64,000 bases of DNA. It comes from Promethearchaeota archaeon (GTDB taxonomy: Archaea; Asgardarchaeota; Lokiarchaeia; Sigyniarchaeales; SOKP01). The notes below the pieces were generated by a model that was not told the DNA's origin, did not search any database, and saw nothing but the letters and a program-made list of their open reading frames with translations. The number at the start of each line of letters is the position of its first letter. The stretch's first letter is position 1. The translations under genes and the position numbers were made by a program. The stretch lies in assembly GCA_019058445.1 (NCBI GenBank), contig JAHPZA010000006.1, forward strand, positions 434,001 through 498,000. The letters are read 5' to 3'. Positions 37,779 to 46,043 of the stretch are shown piece after piece.

Positions 37779-37970
37779 TTAAATTTCACCTACTAAAAAT
37801 TGACTTTTTAGTAAATAATACTATGTAACTTGAATATATAAAAATGTCTTTTTAGCATTCTCTTTTTTGAGAATTCTTAAGATCGTGATAATTGGAAAGG
37901 TTCAGAAGAAAATATCATGAAAATATATTAACTCATCAGATCTAATATATTATATTACATCAAAGTAAAA

Positions 37971-38978
37971 GTGAGCTTGTTGGGTAAAATTGTATTTTCA
38001 AAGGCACCAGTGAGAATAAATGATATAGGGGGATGGACTGACACCTGGTTTTATAAAAATGGTGCTGTTTTTAACTTCGCAGTCGACCTTTATAGCCATG
38101 TACGTATTGAAGAAAATAAGACCAAAAGTATCAAAATTGTCTCAGAAAATCTGAATTTATCCACCGAAATTAAAAATTATAATAAAATTGAATATGATGG
38201 AACCTTAGATTTACTAAAAGCAGCAGTTAAAAGAATGGAAATAAAATCTGGATTAAGTATTTTCATTCGTGCAGAATCACCTCCTGGATGCGGTACTGGT
38301 ACAAGCGCAAGTGTAACAGTTGCATTAATTGCTGCCTTATCACGGTATCTTAACAAAAAAATGAGACCCTATCAAATAGCGGAATTAGCTCACAAATTAG
38401 AGACTGAAGAATTGCATTTGGAAAGTGGGGTCCAAGATCAATTCGCAGCAGCATATGGAGGAATTAATTTCATGGAAATTGACTATCCCTCAGTTAACAT
38501 TTCAAATATTAATGTCGATGAGAATAAAATTTGTAAATTAGAAAATCAATTGATTCTCGTGTATTTAAGTTCAAGGAGCTCAAGCAATATGCATAAAGCG
38601 GTTATTAATAATTACGAGAATGGCTTAAAAAGTACCTTAGATGCATTTGAGACCATAAAAAATTGTGCCTATGAAATGAGAAGAGCAATTCATTCAGCCG
38701 ATTTAAAAAAAATAGGAACAATTATGTATAGAAATTGGGAAGCCCAAAAACAACTACATCCTTTAATGGTTAATCCAATAATTGAAAAAACAGAAAGAGT
38801 CGCAAGAGAAAATGGTGCCATTGGTTTTAAATGTAATGGGGCGGGAGGAGGAGGATCTGTAACAATATTAGCTGAAGTAGGAAACGAAGACATCATAAAA
38901 AAAAAATTGAATGAAATTGGATTAAAAATCCTTCCCGCGAAATTAGATTTTAAAGGAGTACAAACGTGGGAAGCTTAA
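37971..38978 (+). CDS. GHMP family sugar kinase
   Basis: A 335-residue GHMP kinase starting at GTG 37971. KAPVRINDIGGWTDTWFY is the substrate-binding N-terminus seen in galactokinase, fucokinase and heptose-kinase branches. PPGCGTGTSASVTVALIAAL (about 104-123) is the ATP-binding motif, VQDQFAAAYGGINF a family motif, and CNGAGGGGSVTILAE the C-terminal motif. It resembles the D-glycero-D-manno-heptose 7-phosphate kinase/L-fucokinase group. The exact sugar is not determined. It might use L-fucose from the GH29 enzyme, which is 11 kb away. Confidence 0.85.
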   Translation: MSLLGKIVFSKAPVRINDIGGWTDTWFYKNGAVFNFAVDLYSHVRIEENKTKSIKIVSENLNLSTEIKNYNKIEYDGTLDLLKAAVKRMEIKSGLSIFIRAESPPGCGTGTSASVTVALIAALSRYLNKKMRPYQIAELAHKLETEELHLESGVQDQFAAAYGGINFMEIDYPSVNISNINVDENKICKLENQLILVYLSSRSSSNMHKAVINNYENGLKSTLDAFETIKNCAYEMRRAIHSADLKKIGTIMYRNWEAQKQLHPLMVNPIIEKTERVARENGAIGFKCNGAGGGGSVTILAEVGNEDIIKKKLNEIGLKILPAKLDFKGVQTWEA

Positions 38979-39112
38979 AAATCTCTTGTTATTAAAAAGA
39001 TTTAGAATGTAAAAATCTTACCATAATGATGATATTTTTTTATTGAATAGAATATATTTTATTTTATTAAAATCTAAAAAAGAGTATTCGAAAAAAAAAA
39101 GAGTAGGTCATA

Positions 39113-39937
39113 ATGTCACCAATAGATGTAAATTCAGTAGGACAAACAAGAGAGGGAACATTTAAGTATGATTGGAAAACATGTGCCTTGTATAATTTAG
39201 GAATTGGTGCACAAGCAGAAGATTTACCCTTTGTATATGAGAATGTACAAGGGGGCATGAAAGTGTTTCCAAGTTTCGCCACCATTGTAGCGGGGAGCGG
39301 ACTGCTTTTCCCAAAAGGAACTGATTTTGTTCGATTATTACATGGGGAGCAATTAATCCGTCTTTATGCACCTTTTAATCCAAAAGGAACAATAAAAACA
39401 AAAGGAGTTATAGAACATATATACGATAAAAGTAAAGCCGCTGTCATCCATACAAAAATATCTGGATATTCAAAAGATAAACAGATATTTGACACAATGT
39501 ATGTCTTTTTCGTTGGTGGGGCAGGTGGTTTCGGTGGAGACCCAGGACCAAAAACTGTGCCTATTGTTCCTCCCGATGGTGTAGAGCCAGATTTTAGCAT
39601 TTCTTATCAGACCGATAAAAATCAAGCAGCATTTTATAGATTAAATGGAGATTATAATCCACTACATATTGATCCGAAATTTGCTAAAATGGCTGGTCAA
39701 CCAAAACCAATTCTCCATGGTTTGTGTACTTACGGAATTGCTACACGTTCTATTGTATATGGACTATGTGATGGGGATGTTTCTCGCTTTAAAGAATTCA
39801 ATGCGAGATTTAAAGGAGTTGTATTTCCTGGAGAGACCCTTACGACTGAAGGTTGGAAAGATAACGGACGTTACATAATTCAAGTTCGAAAGGAAAACAC
39901 CGTAGTCCTAGGGAACGCTTATGCTATTGTAGAGTAA
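39113..39937 (+). CDS. Hydratase 2-like MaoC-domain enoyl-CoA hydratase
   Basis: A 274-residue double hot-dog protein. YRLNGDYNPLHIDP at residues 175-188 is the hydratase 2 catalytic motif with Asp and His, followed by GLCTYGIATRSIV and NARFKGVVFPGETL. The N-terminal half is the inactive hot dog (YNLGIGA and FATIVA). It matches eukaryotic peroxisomal MFE-2/FOX2 hydratase 2, which makes (3R)-hydroxyacyl-CoA. Here it may serve fatty acid oxidation with the two acyl-CoA dehydrogenases at 46-49 kb. Confidence 0.87.
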   Translation: MSPIDVNSVGQTREGTFKYDWKTCALYNLGIGAQAEDLPFVYENVQGGMKVFPSFATIVAGSGLLFPKGTDFVRLLHGEQLIRLYAPFNPKGTIKTKGVIEHIYDKSKAAVIHTKISGYSKDKQIFDTMYVFFVGGAGGFGGDPGPKTVPIVPPDGVEPDFSISYQTDKNQAAFYRLNGDYNPLHIDPKFAKMAGQPKPILHGLCTYGIATRSIVYGLCDGDVSRFKEFNARFKGVVFPGETLTTEGWKDNGRYIIQVRKENTVVLGNAYAIVE

Positions 39938-40025
39938 ATATTTTAAAATTAATCAAAATCTTTTTTATTTTTAATTTAATTTTCGTAATCCTTATTTGTA
40001 ATTAGGTTGAAATAAAATTACAATC

Positions 40026-41981
40026 ATGGAACTCTTTAAAGCCTTAAAAAAGATAATTAAAGACGAAAAGAACTTTTGTGAGAATTACATAAGAATTTCT
40101 CTATTATTAAACACATTAGTAATAATATTCTCTTCTATTTACGAATTAGGTTTTATGTTTTCTATTTACGGTCAAATTGTAGGGATTCTTTTCTTACTAA
40201 CTTTTTTCTCTAATTTAGGTTTGATTTATTTGAACGATAGATACATGAATAAATACATTAAAAAGATTCGAAAATTTCAACTATTGAATTATGGATATTT
40301 GATTACCGCTATAATTACAGTTATGACCTTGATGAGTTTGGGTTTAGGAAATGTAAAAAGACAGCCTTTTCAACCAGTCTACTACTTTCTATTTTGCTAT
40401 GCTTTTTATATTTCATATTTAGATTATCAACATTTCATAAAAATTGAAGGAGATAATACGAGGAGATCCACCCAAATGGAGCAAAACAGAAAAATTTTGA
40501 GACTTTTTGTAATTCTTTTCTTTCTTTTAATACCTTTTATTACAGGATTCTATCTTTTTAATCTATCATTAAGTGAAACTCAACAAAGTTCGAATTTAGT
40601 ACTTACAAATCTAGGACCCATCCTCTTTCTTGTAATTATCATATTTCTTCCAATAATTAGTTTGCTCCTTTTAAAATATAATTGGAAACAGCCTAATTTT
40701 TTATCAACGATCATTGGACTTTTAAAAGTACTTTTAATATCTCTATGTCTTATTACTTTTATTTTTGCTGGTACTTTTGCTTTTAATATGTTATCAAGTG
40801 GAGTACCCTTACATATAATCTTCTATTTGATTAATTTTATTCTTCCGGCTTTTTTCGCTTTACTCATTTTGATAATTCCAACAGTAACATTGCTGTTGCA
40901 TAAAACAATTCCACGGAGTTGGAAAAAAATTGGTAAGGCATTTACCATCGTTGGAATTTTTCTGACTGTTACTTTATCTCTTCCATTTATTACAGCACCT
41001 ATTACAATAATTGACGCAAATAATCAATTCGCTAAAGCATTTGGAAAGAATTGGAATAAATTTGATCCAGATGTGGAAGAAGAATTCTTAGATATGCCTT
41101 ATGTCTTAATTCAATCTTGGTTTGGAGAACCCAAACTTGATCCTGATTCATGGAAATTAGATGCTAAACACGTTTATAAAGAGACAGAAGATTATAGATT
41201 GAAATTTGATGTGTATTATCCTGGTAAAGTAGCAGCCCAACATATTGGAAAAAAAGCTACAATAATCTTTATCCACGGTGGAGGTTGGTCAAGGAGAGAA
41301 AGAGAAACTGGAGCGCCTTATCTTAGATATTTTGCGGCTCACGGTTATGTGTGTTTTACAATAGATTATAGATTATTAGAAGTTGATGGCTCTCCCGACA
41401 AAAGTTTTGTAGGTGATTATAATATTGAGCATATGATGAGGGATATAGCAAATTTTACCCAATATTTGGCAGTAAATGAGCAGAAAAAAGTGGTTCATGG
41501 AGCGGATTTAGATAATGTATTTCTTATAGGGCAGTCAGCTGGTGCTCACCTAGCAGCTGTTACCGGCTTTGGTTATAATGATGATGAGTGGGGGCTTGAC
41601 CAGCGATTAAAAATTAAAGGCATAGTTTTATTTTATCCTCCAAATGATGCTCGTCAGTTTTTTTATGGAAATGTTTTGTATGATGCGGGTATTAGCAAAT
41701 ATAAAACCCCAACTGAAGATCCCGATTTTTATGATTTATACACCCCAAGTAAACTAGTCGATAAAGATGATCCTACTTGTCTCATCTTCCAAGGCACATC
41801 AGATACTTACGTACCATATATAAATGCTGAACAGATAAAGAAAGCCTGTGAAAAAGAAGATGTAGATGTGATATTGGTAACAACCTATTTTCTTGGACAT
41901 GCTCATGACATCAGTGTTTTAGTTAAGACAATGGCGCTCTACTACATGGAGAGATTCTTCTATCTAATAAAAGAAGATTAA
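40026..41981 (+). CDS. Membrane-anchored alpha/beta hydrolase (carboxylesterase-like)
   Basis: A 651-residue protein. Residues 1-340 carry about eight to nine transmembrane helices. From about 380 on there is an alpha/beta-hydrolase of the BD-FAE/lipase type: IFIHGGGWSRRERETG (HGGGW oxyanion hole), FLIGQSAGAHLAAV (nucleophile Ser), IFQGTSDTYVPY (Asp) and LGHAHDISV (His). The catalytic part could be lipid or ester directed. Whether it faces in or out is not decided by the sequence. The fusion to a multi-helix membrane domain is unusual. Confidence 0.8.
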   Translation: MELFKALKKIIKDEKNFCENYIRISLLLNTLVIIFSSIYELGFMFSIYGQIVGILFLLTFFSNLGLIYLNDRYMNKYIKKIRKFQLLNYGYLITAIITVMTLMSLGLGNVKRQPFQPVYYFLFCYAFYISYLDYQHFIKIEGDNTRRSTQMEQNRKILRLFVILFFLLIPFITGFYLFNLSLSETQQSSNLVLTNLGPILFLVIIIFLPIISLLLLKYNWKQPNFLSTIIGLLKVLLISLCLITFIFAGTFAFNMLSSGVPLHIIFYLINFILPAFFALLILIIPTVTLLLHKTIPRSWKKIGKAFTIVGIFLTVTLSLPFITAPITIIDANNQFAKAFGKNWNKFDPDVEEEFLDMPYVLIQSWFGEPKLDPDSWKLDAKHVYKETEDYRLKFDVYYPGKVAAQHIGKKATIIFIHGGGWSRRERETGAPYLRYFAAHGYVCFTIDYRLLEVDGSPDKSFVGDYNIEHMMRDIANFTQYLAVNEQKKVVHGADLDNVFLIGQSAGAHLAAVTGFGYNDDEWGLDQRLKIKGIVLFYPPNDARQFFYGNVLYDAGISKYKTPTEDPDFYDLYTPSKLVDKDDPTCLIFQGTSDTYVPYINAEQIKKACEKEDVDVILVTTYFLGHAHDISVLVKTMALYYMERFFYLIKED

Positions 41982-42201
41982 AGTTCATTTATCACACAAT
42001 TTCATTCTAAACTACTTAGGGTAATTCTTTAAATCTAGGGATTACTTTCATCAGAATCAGACTTAGAACTTTATTTTATAAAAGAAAATAATTTAAATGA
42101 TTCTAATATTATTATTTTACAATTGAGTATTACTACACATTTTAATGACATACCAACTGAAATAGTTCAAAAACCTTACATAACTTAGGAGAAATAGCAA
42201 T

Positions 42202-43005
42202 TTGGAGTCAATTTTACCTTTTAGGCACGAAGATGAAAAAACTGTTTTGAATAGTATCCATCCTGTAGTCAGATTGGGGTTACCCTTTATTTTTGTAGTT
42301 CCGTTTCTTCTTGTTGAAAATCTTTTTTTAATTTATAGCTATATCTTGCTAACATTAATTTTTATTATAATCACCCGCTTAAATCTCTCAAGGATTTTGA
42401 AAAGATTAAAAAATGTCATTCCTTTTATCCTGGTAATCACTATTTTTTTACCATTGTATTTAGGAGAGACAATCCTTTTTCAGATTAATATCGGAATATC
42501 AATAAATATCTATGAAGAAGGAATATATAGAGCTTTTTTCCTTTTTATGAGAATATTCGCTGCTACATTTATCTTTATGTCGTTTTTCTCTTCTTTAACA
42601 TATTCAGAATTTATTGAGGCACTTACTTCATTAAAATTACCGGCGTTTTTCGTTGGGAGTTTCATAATAATGCTGCATTACATTCCAATCATTGCAACTT
42701 CAAATAAAAAGATATTGGAGGCTCAAGAACTGCGGGGAAAGAAAATAACAAATTATTGGCAAAGACTGAAAGTACACGCGTTTATTATGGGAAAAAGTTT
42801 AGTAGCAAATATGGAACGTAGTGAACATTTATATGAAAGTCTGAAAATGAGGGGTTTTTCTGGTGAACTGACCTTTGCGCCCAAGAAAATTAGAGTCTAT
42901 GATTTCATAATTCTTTTGGTCTTTATACTCATTAGTGTGTATTTATTTTATTTTTTAAATTTAGAAAATATTTATGCGGAGGTTTTCAAATTATTTTTGC
43001 TGTAG
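42202..43005 (+). CDS. cbiQ: ECF transporter T component, CbiQ-like
   Basis: A 267-residue membrane protein with about five transmembrane helices. It starts at TTG 42202 behind TAGGAG (42187-42192). The C-terminal coupling region has AQELRGKKITNYWQRL and LYESLKMRGFSGEL; the latter is the second Ala-Arg-Gly-type box (here MRGF). The T component joins substrate-binding CbiM to the ATPases. The next gene (CbiO-like) overlaps its end. CbiM and the PDGLE protein are 20 kb away. Confidence 0.85.
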   Translation: MESILPFRHEDEKTVLNSIHPVVRLGLPFIFVVPFLLVENLFLIYSYILLTLIFIIITRLNLSRILKRLKNVIPFILVITIFLPLYLGETILFQINIGISINIYEEGIYRAFFLFMRIFAATFIFMSFFSSLTYSEFIEALTSLKLPAFFVGSFIIMLHYIPIIATSNKKILEAQELRGKKITNYWQRLKVHAFIMGKSLVANMERSEHLYESLKMRGFSGELTFAPKKIRVYDFIILLVFILISVYLFYFLNLENIYAEVFKLFLL

Positions 43006-43769
43006 AAGTAAAAAATTTAAATTTTCAATATAATTCTAAGTTTAGTATTCAGGATTTATCAATGAGAATTGAAGAGAACTCTAAATATGCTTTAACCGGA
43101 AATAACGGGGCTGGTAAGACCACGTTATTAAGATTATTGGTAGGTTTATTACGACCAAAATCTGGTACAATTAAAATCTTTGATAAAGCTCTTACCAGAA
43201 AAAAGAAAGATTTATGGCAAATCAGACAAAATATTGGATTTTTATTCCAAAATCCAGATGATCAACTTTTTGCTCCAACTATAGAAGAAGATGTGAGCTT
43301 TGGAGCACGAAATTTAAAACTTGAACCAGAAGAGGTTAAAAGACGCGTTAAATGGGCATTAGAAGCAGTAGATTTAGTAGATTTTAAGGATTTTTCACCC
43401 TTTAATCTATCATGGGGCCAAAAAAAAAGAGCATGCTTGGCAGGATTGCTTGTGATGAAGCCAAAATTATTGATATTGGACGAACCCTTCGCAAATCTTG
43501 ATTTTAAATCAATCATTAACCATCTTGCTATAATAGAAAGATTACGGAAAGAAGAAAATATGACAATTTTATTTACTTCACATAATTTGTTCTTTGTAGA
43601 GCACTGGGCTGATGAGATGCTAGTCTTAAATGAAGGAAGAGGAATTTTTGAGGGACATCCTAGAGAGGGATTGAACCTTCCTAATATTAGAGAAATTATG
43701 GGATCTTACGACGAGATTAGAGATTTAATTCAAAATCACAATTCTAACCAAAAACAATTGATATTTTAA
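42990..43769 (+). CDS. cbiO: ECF transporter ATPase CbiO-like, with non-canonical ATT start
   Basis: A 259-residue ABC ATPase. The nucleotide-binding domain really begins with FAVEVKNLNFQYNSKFSIQD before the ATG at 43062. No ATG, GTG or TTG exists in frame upstream of that. GGAGG at 42978-42982 sits 7 bases before ATT 42990 (and 10 before ATT 42993), so an ATT start is proposed. Walker A GNNGAGKT (37-44), signature NLSWGQKKR, Walker B LLILDEPFANLD and His switch SHNLFF are present. The gene overlaps the cbiQ end (stop at 43003-43005), consistent with translational coupling. Confidence 0.85.
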   Translation: MIFAVEVKNLNFQYNSKFSIQDLSMRIEENSKYALTGNNGAGKTTLLRLLVGLLRPKSGTIKIFDKALTRKKKDLWQIRQNIGFLFQNPDDQLFAPTIEEDVSFGARNLKLEPEEVKRRVKWALEAVDLVDFKDFSPFNLSWGQKKRACLAGLLVMKPKLLILDEPFANLDFKSIINHLAIIERLRKEENMTILFTSHNLFFVEHWADEMLVLNEGRGIFEGHPREGLNLPNIREIMGSYDEIRDLIQNHNSNQKQLIF

Positions 43770-43874
43770 ATAAAAAGGTTTTACCAGTACTATAAATCTT
43801 AAATTTTATTTTTTTAATTGCTTAAATAAAACCACAAAATTTTTTACTTTCAATTTCTATAATCATTCTTGGGA

Positions 43875-44180
43875 AAGCGATGATGGAATAACTGCGCTTC
43901 GAGGGCACATATGATCGAAGATGAGTATGTGTGCAAAACGGCGCAAACATCCAGAGTTTAATAATCAGTAAGTAAAAAACTGCAAGCAAAATGGGCTCTT
44001 AACTAAGCGATGATAGGTATCAATGCGATGAAGTGGAAGCCAGTTACCCAGATTGCAGATATGATTATGCCCCATAAAGGCATGAAATTAACGCCTAACA
44101 CGAGAGAACTTATTCGATTTTAAGGGAAAATCCTTAAAATGAGAAGTAAGAGTTAGTGCTTTAGGCAACAATAATGCTGA
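43875..44180. other. Structured, GC-richer intergenic segment: candidate ncRNA or decayed element
   Basis: About 300 bases at roughly 40% GC, against about 30% or less around it. Nested inverted repeats are seen: TGCGC (43893-43897) with GCGCA (43941-43945), and inside it CACATA (43906-43911) with TATGTG (43926-43931). The motif AAGCGATGAT occurs twice, near 43875 and 44006. No RNase P or SRP core motif was found, nor a tRNA. No long ORF exists, but short frames occur (for example MIGINAMKWKPVTQIADMI from 44011). It may be a structured RNA or a decayed transposable element. The flanks (43770-43874 and 44181-44204) are plain AT-rich spacer. Confidence 0.35.
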
Positions 44181-44204
44181 ATTTTTTTTAAAAAGAAATA
44201 ATTT

Positions 44205-44675
44205 TTAGAAACCAATTGAGTCTGGACTAAATAATTCTTTTAATTCATCGCTGATGGCTTCTTGATCGCTACTTTTTAGGTAACTTTCTAACACAGATGC
44301 AATTTTTGGTGCCCATTTTTTTATGAGAGCACGTACAAAGCCAATTTGAACATTTAGATCAGTCGCTAAACATAATACACCTTTTCCAGTTTTCACAGAA
44401 AAAATTAATCCCTTATCATATTCTGTAATTTGAGTTTTTATGTTTCCATATCCTAAAATAAGCCCTTGTTCTTCTCCAGCTGTAAAAACAGCTCCACCAA
44501 TGGCTCCAATTTTTTCAACAGAAATATCTTTGTTCCCAGAGAAGCTAAATTTAGATTGACTTAAAATAGTGAGGCCTGTATCATCGATAATAATCGCATG
44601 TTTTAATCCTGCGGTACTATTAATTATATTAGTAAGGATTTTCTTTAAAATGGCCTCGTCCTGAGAATAACTCAA
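44205..44675 (-). CDS. Roadblock/LC7 (MglB-like) domain protein
   Basis: A 156-residue protein starting at TTG 44675. GLKHAIIIDDTGLTILSQSK is the first strand-turn-strand of the roadblock fold. IGAIGGAVFTAGEEQGLILG and GVLCLATDLNVQIGFVRAL follow the helix and later strand of the family. A C-terminal extension of about 35 residues is acidic and helical. Roadblock proteins dimerise and serve as scaffolds or activators of small GTPases. The GTPase at 11.4 kb is a possible partner, not linked here. Confidence 0.8.
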   Translation of the reverse strand: MSYSQDEAILKKILTNIINSTAGLKHAIIIDDTGLTILSQSKFSFSGNKDISVEKIGAIGGAVFTAGEEQGLILGYGNIKTQITEYDKGLIFSVKTGKGVLCLATDLNVQIGFVRALIKKWAPKIASVLESYLKSSDQEAISDELKELFSPDSIGF

Positions 44676-44912
44676 AATTACGTCAACCTTCTTAATGCTT
44701 TTCTCTTTTCTATTTTATTATGGAGAGTAATTTATATTTATTGTTTCTATAACTTATAACTTATTTATTTAAACCTAACTCTAAAATGTAGCCTAATTAA
44801 TTCCTAAATAATATAAATAAAATTTAGTATATAAATATCGATTAATCTCCCTTTTATTCTTCTGAACATCGCGAAATAATTTTAATGGTTTTTTCCTGCA
44901 TATCTATATGCG

Positions 44913-45248
44913 CTAAAATAGACCTTGAGTTTCAATAAGCTTCTTTAATTTTTTGAAGCATATAATATTTCTATAAGACTTTTCCAGTAATAACATTAGT
45001 TTTATTTCTTTTGATTTATCCAAATCTCTTTTCACCTTAAGATACCCGTTCTCTTCTATAAAGTCTCGCTTATTTGAAATTGCTGATAATGCCAATATAT
45101 TTTCTTGAATATGAAAACCTTGAGGAATTTTTGAAGCTATCATAAATCCATGGCGATCGCATAGTATTCCAGCAATAAAATTTGGAAACATTTGCTTAAT
45201 TTCAGACAGAAAATAGTTAACATCCGATTGATTAATTAATTTTTCCAA
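44913..45248 (-). CDS. Roadblock-like domain protein
   Basis: A 111-residue protein, TTG start at 45248. FPNFIAGILCDRHGFMIASK is the roadblock entry strand pair. GFHIQENILALSAISNKRDF gives the helix and KEIKLMLLLEKSYRNIICF the later strand. It is shorter and more divergent than the 44.2 kb protein but has the same fold pattern. Both genes point the same way, separated by 237 bases. The pair might form a heterodimeric GTPase platform, which is inference. Confidence 0.65.
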   Translation of the reverse strand: MEKLINQSDVNYFLSEIKQMFPNFIAGILCDRHGFMIASKIPQGFHIQENILALSAISNKRDFIEENGYLKVKRDLDKSKEIKLMLLLEKSYRNIICFKKLKKLIETQGLF

Positions 45249-45370
45249 TAAACTTTCACTTAACCCATTAATTTTTTAATTAATAGGTAAAAATTAGAAA
45301 AACAAATCTTAAAATGGTATAATATGAAGATAACATGAAAAGAATCGAAAAGATAATGAGGTGTAAATAT

Positions 45371-45964
45371 TTAGTCATGATAGCTATATCGTTGTTCTTT
45401 CCAAGGATCAGCTTTATTTGAGTATCCTCCTCTCTCCCAATAGCCGAGTCTATCTTCCTTGAGGAATGTAATTTTGATAACCCATTTGGCTGATTTATAA
45501 AAATATAATTCTGGAATGATTGGTCTAACTGGACCTCCATGTTTATCATTAATTGGTTCTCCCTCATATGAAAGGGCTAACAAAGCATTATCTGTGTTTA
45601 ACCGTTCTATCGGAACTGTCGTTGTAAAACCATCATCCGCACATAGAAATTCCACAAATTTAGCGCTATCTTTAGGCTTTACTAAGTTGAATAATTTTTT
45701 AAATGAAATACCGCTCCAATTTGTATCAAATTTACTCCAAGAGGTGACACAATGGATATCTGCTATAATTTGTTTATCTTGGAGTTGATTCAATTCAGCT
45801 AGCGAAAATTTCATAGTTTTTTCAACCTCACCCTCCACTTCCAATAAATAGCTCTCTCTGTCAACAGACGGAATCCTTCCCTTTTGAAGCACTGGAAAAC
45901 GCTCCGTTAGATGTTGACCCGGGGGAAGTCTAGAATTCTCTTTATTAGCATCATTTTCATTCAT
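45371..45964 (-). CDS. YedY/sulfite oxidase-type molybdopterin-binding protein
   Basis: A 197-residue oxidoreductase domain. YLLEVEGEVEKTMKFSLAEL is the entry strand. DIHCVTSWSKFDTNWSGI carries the Mo-coordinating C72. DDGFTTTVPIERL and GEPINDKHGGPVRPIIPELY bind the cofactor, and SAKWVIKITFL ends the domain. No Tat signal is seen (leader MNENDANKENSRLPPG), so it is probably cytoplasmic. It matches short YedY-like catalytic proteins that reduce oxidised sulfur or similar substrates. No heme partner is adjacent. Confidence 0.88.
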   Translation of the reverse strand: MNENDANKENSRLPPGQHLTERFPVLQKGRIPSVDRESYLLEVEGEVEKTMKFSLAELNQLQDKQIIADIHCVTSWSKFDTNWSGISFKKLFNLVKPKDSAKFVEFLCADDGFTTTVPIERLNTDNALLALSYEGEPINDKHGGPVRPIIPELYFYKSAKWVIKITFLKEDRLGYWERGGYSNKADPWKEQRYSYHD

Positions 45965-46043
45965 GATAATCTATATCCCAATTTAGTATTTATAAGTTTT
46001 TAACAAATTTTTAAAAAAATTGAAAATAGTAAAAATTTTCAAG

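Noticed and set aside
42020..42190. About 50-codon open frame before cbiQ
   Set aside because: It lacks a start codon, is in very AT-rich DNA, and its translation shows no recognisable feature; chance is likely.
43875..44180. RNase P RNA or SRP RNA
   Set aside because: I looked for the conserved RNase P core (GAGGAAAGUC and ACAGAAA) and the SRP GNAR loop motifs on both strands and did not find them.
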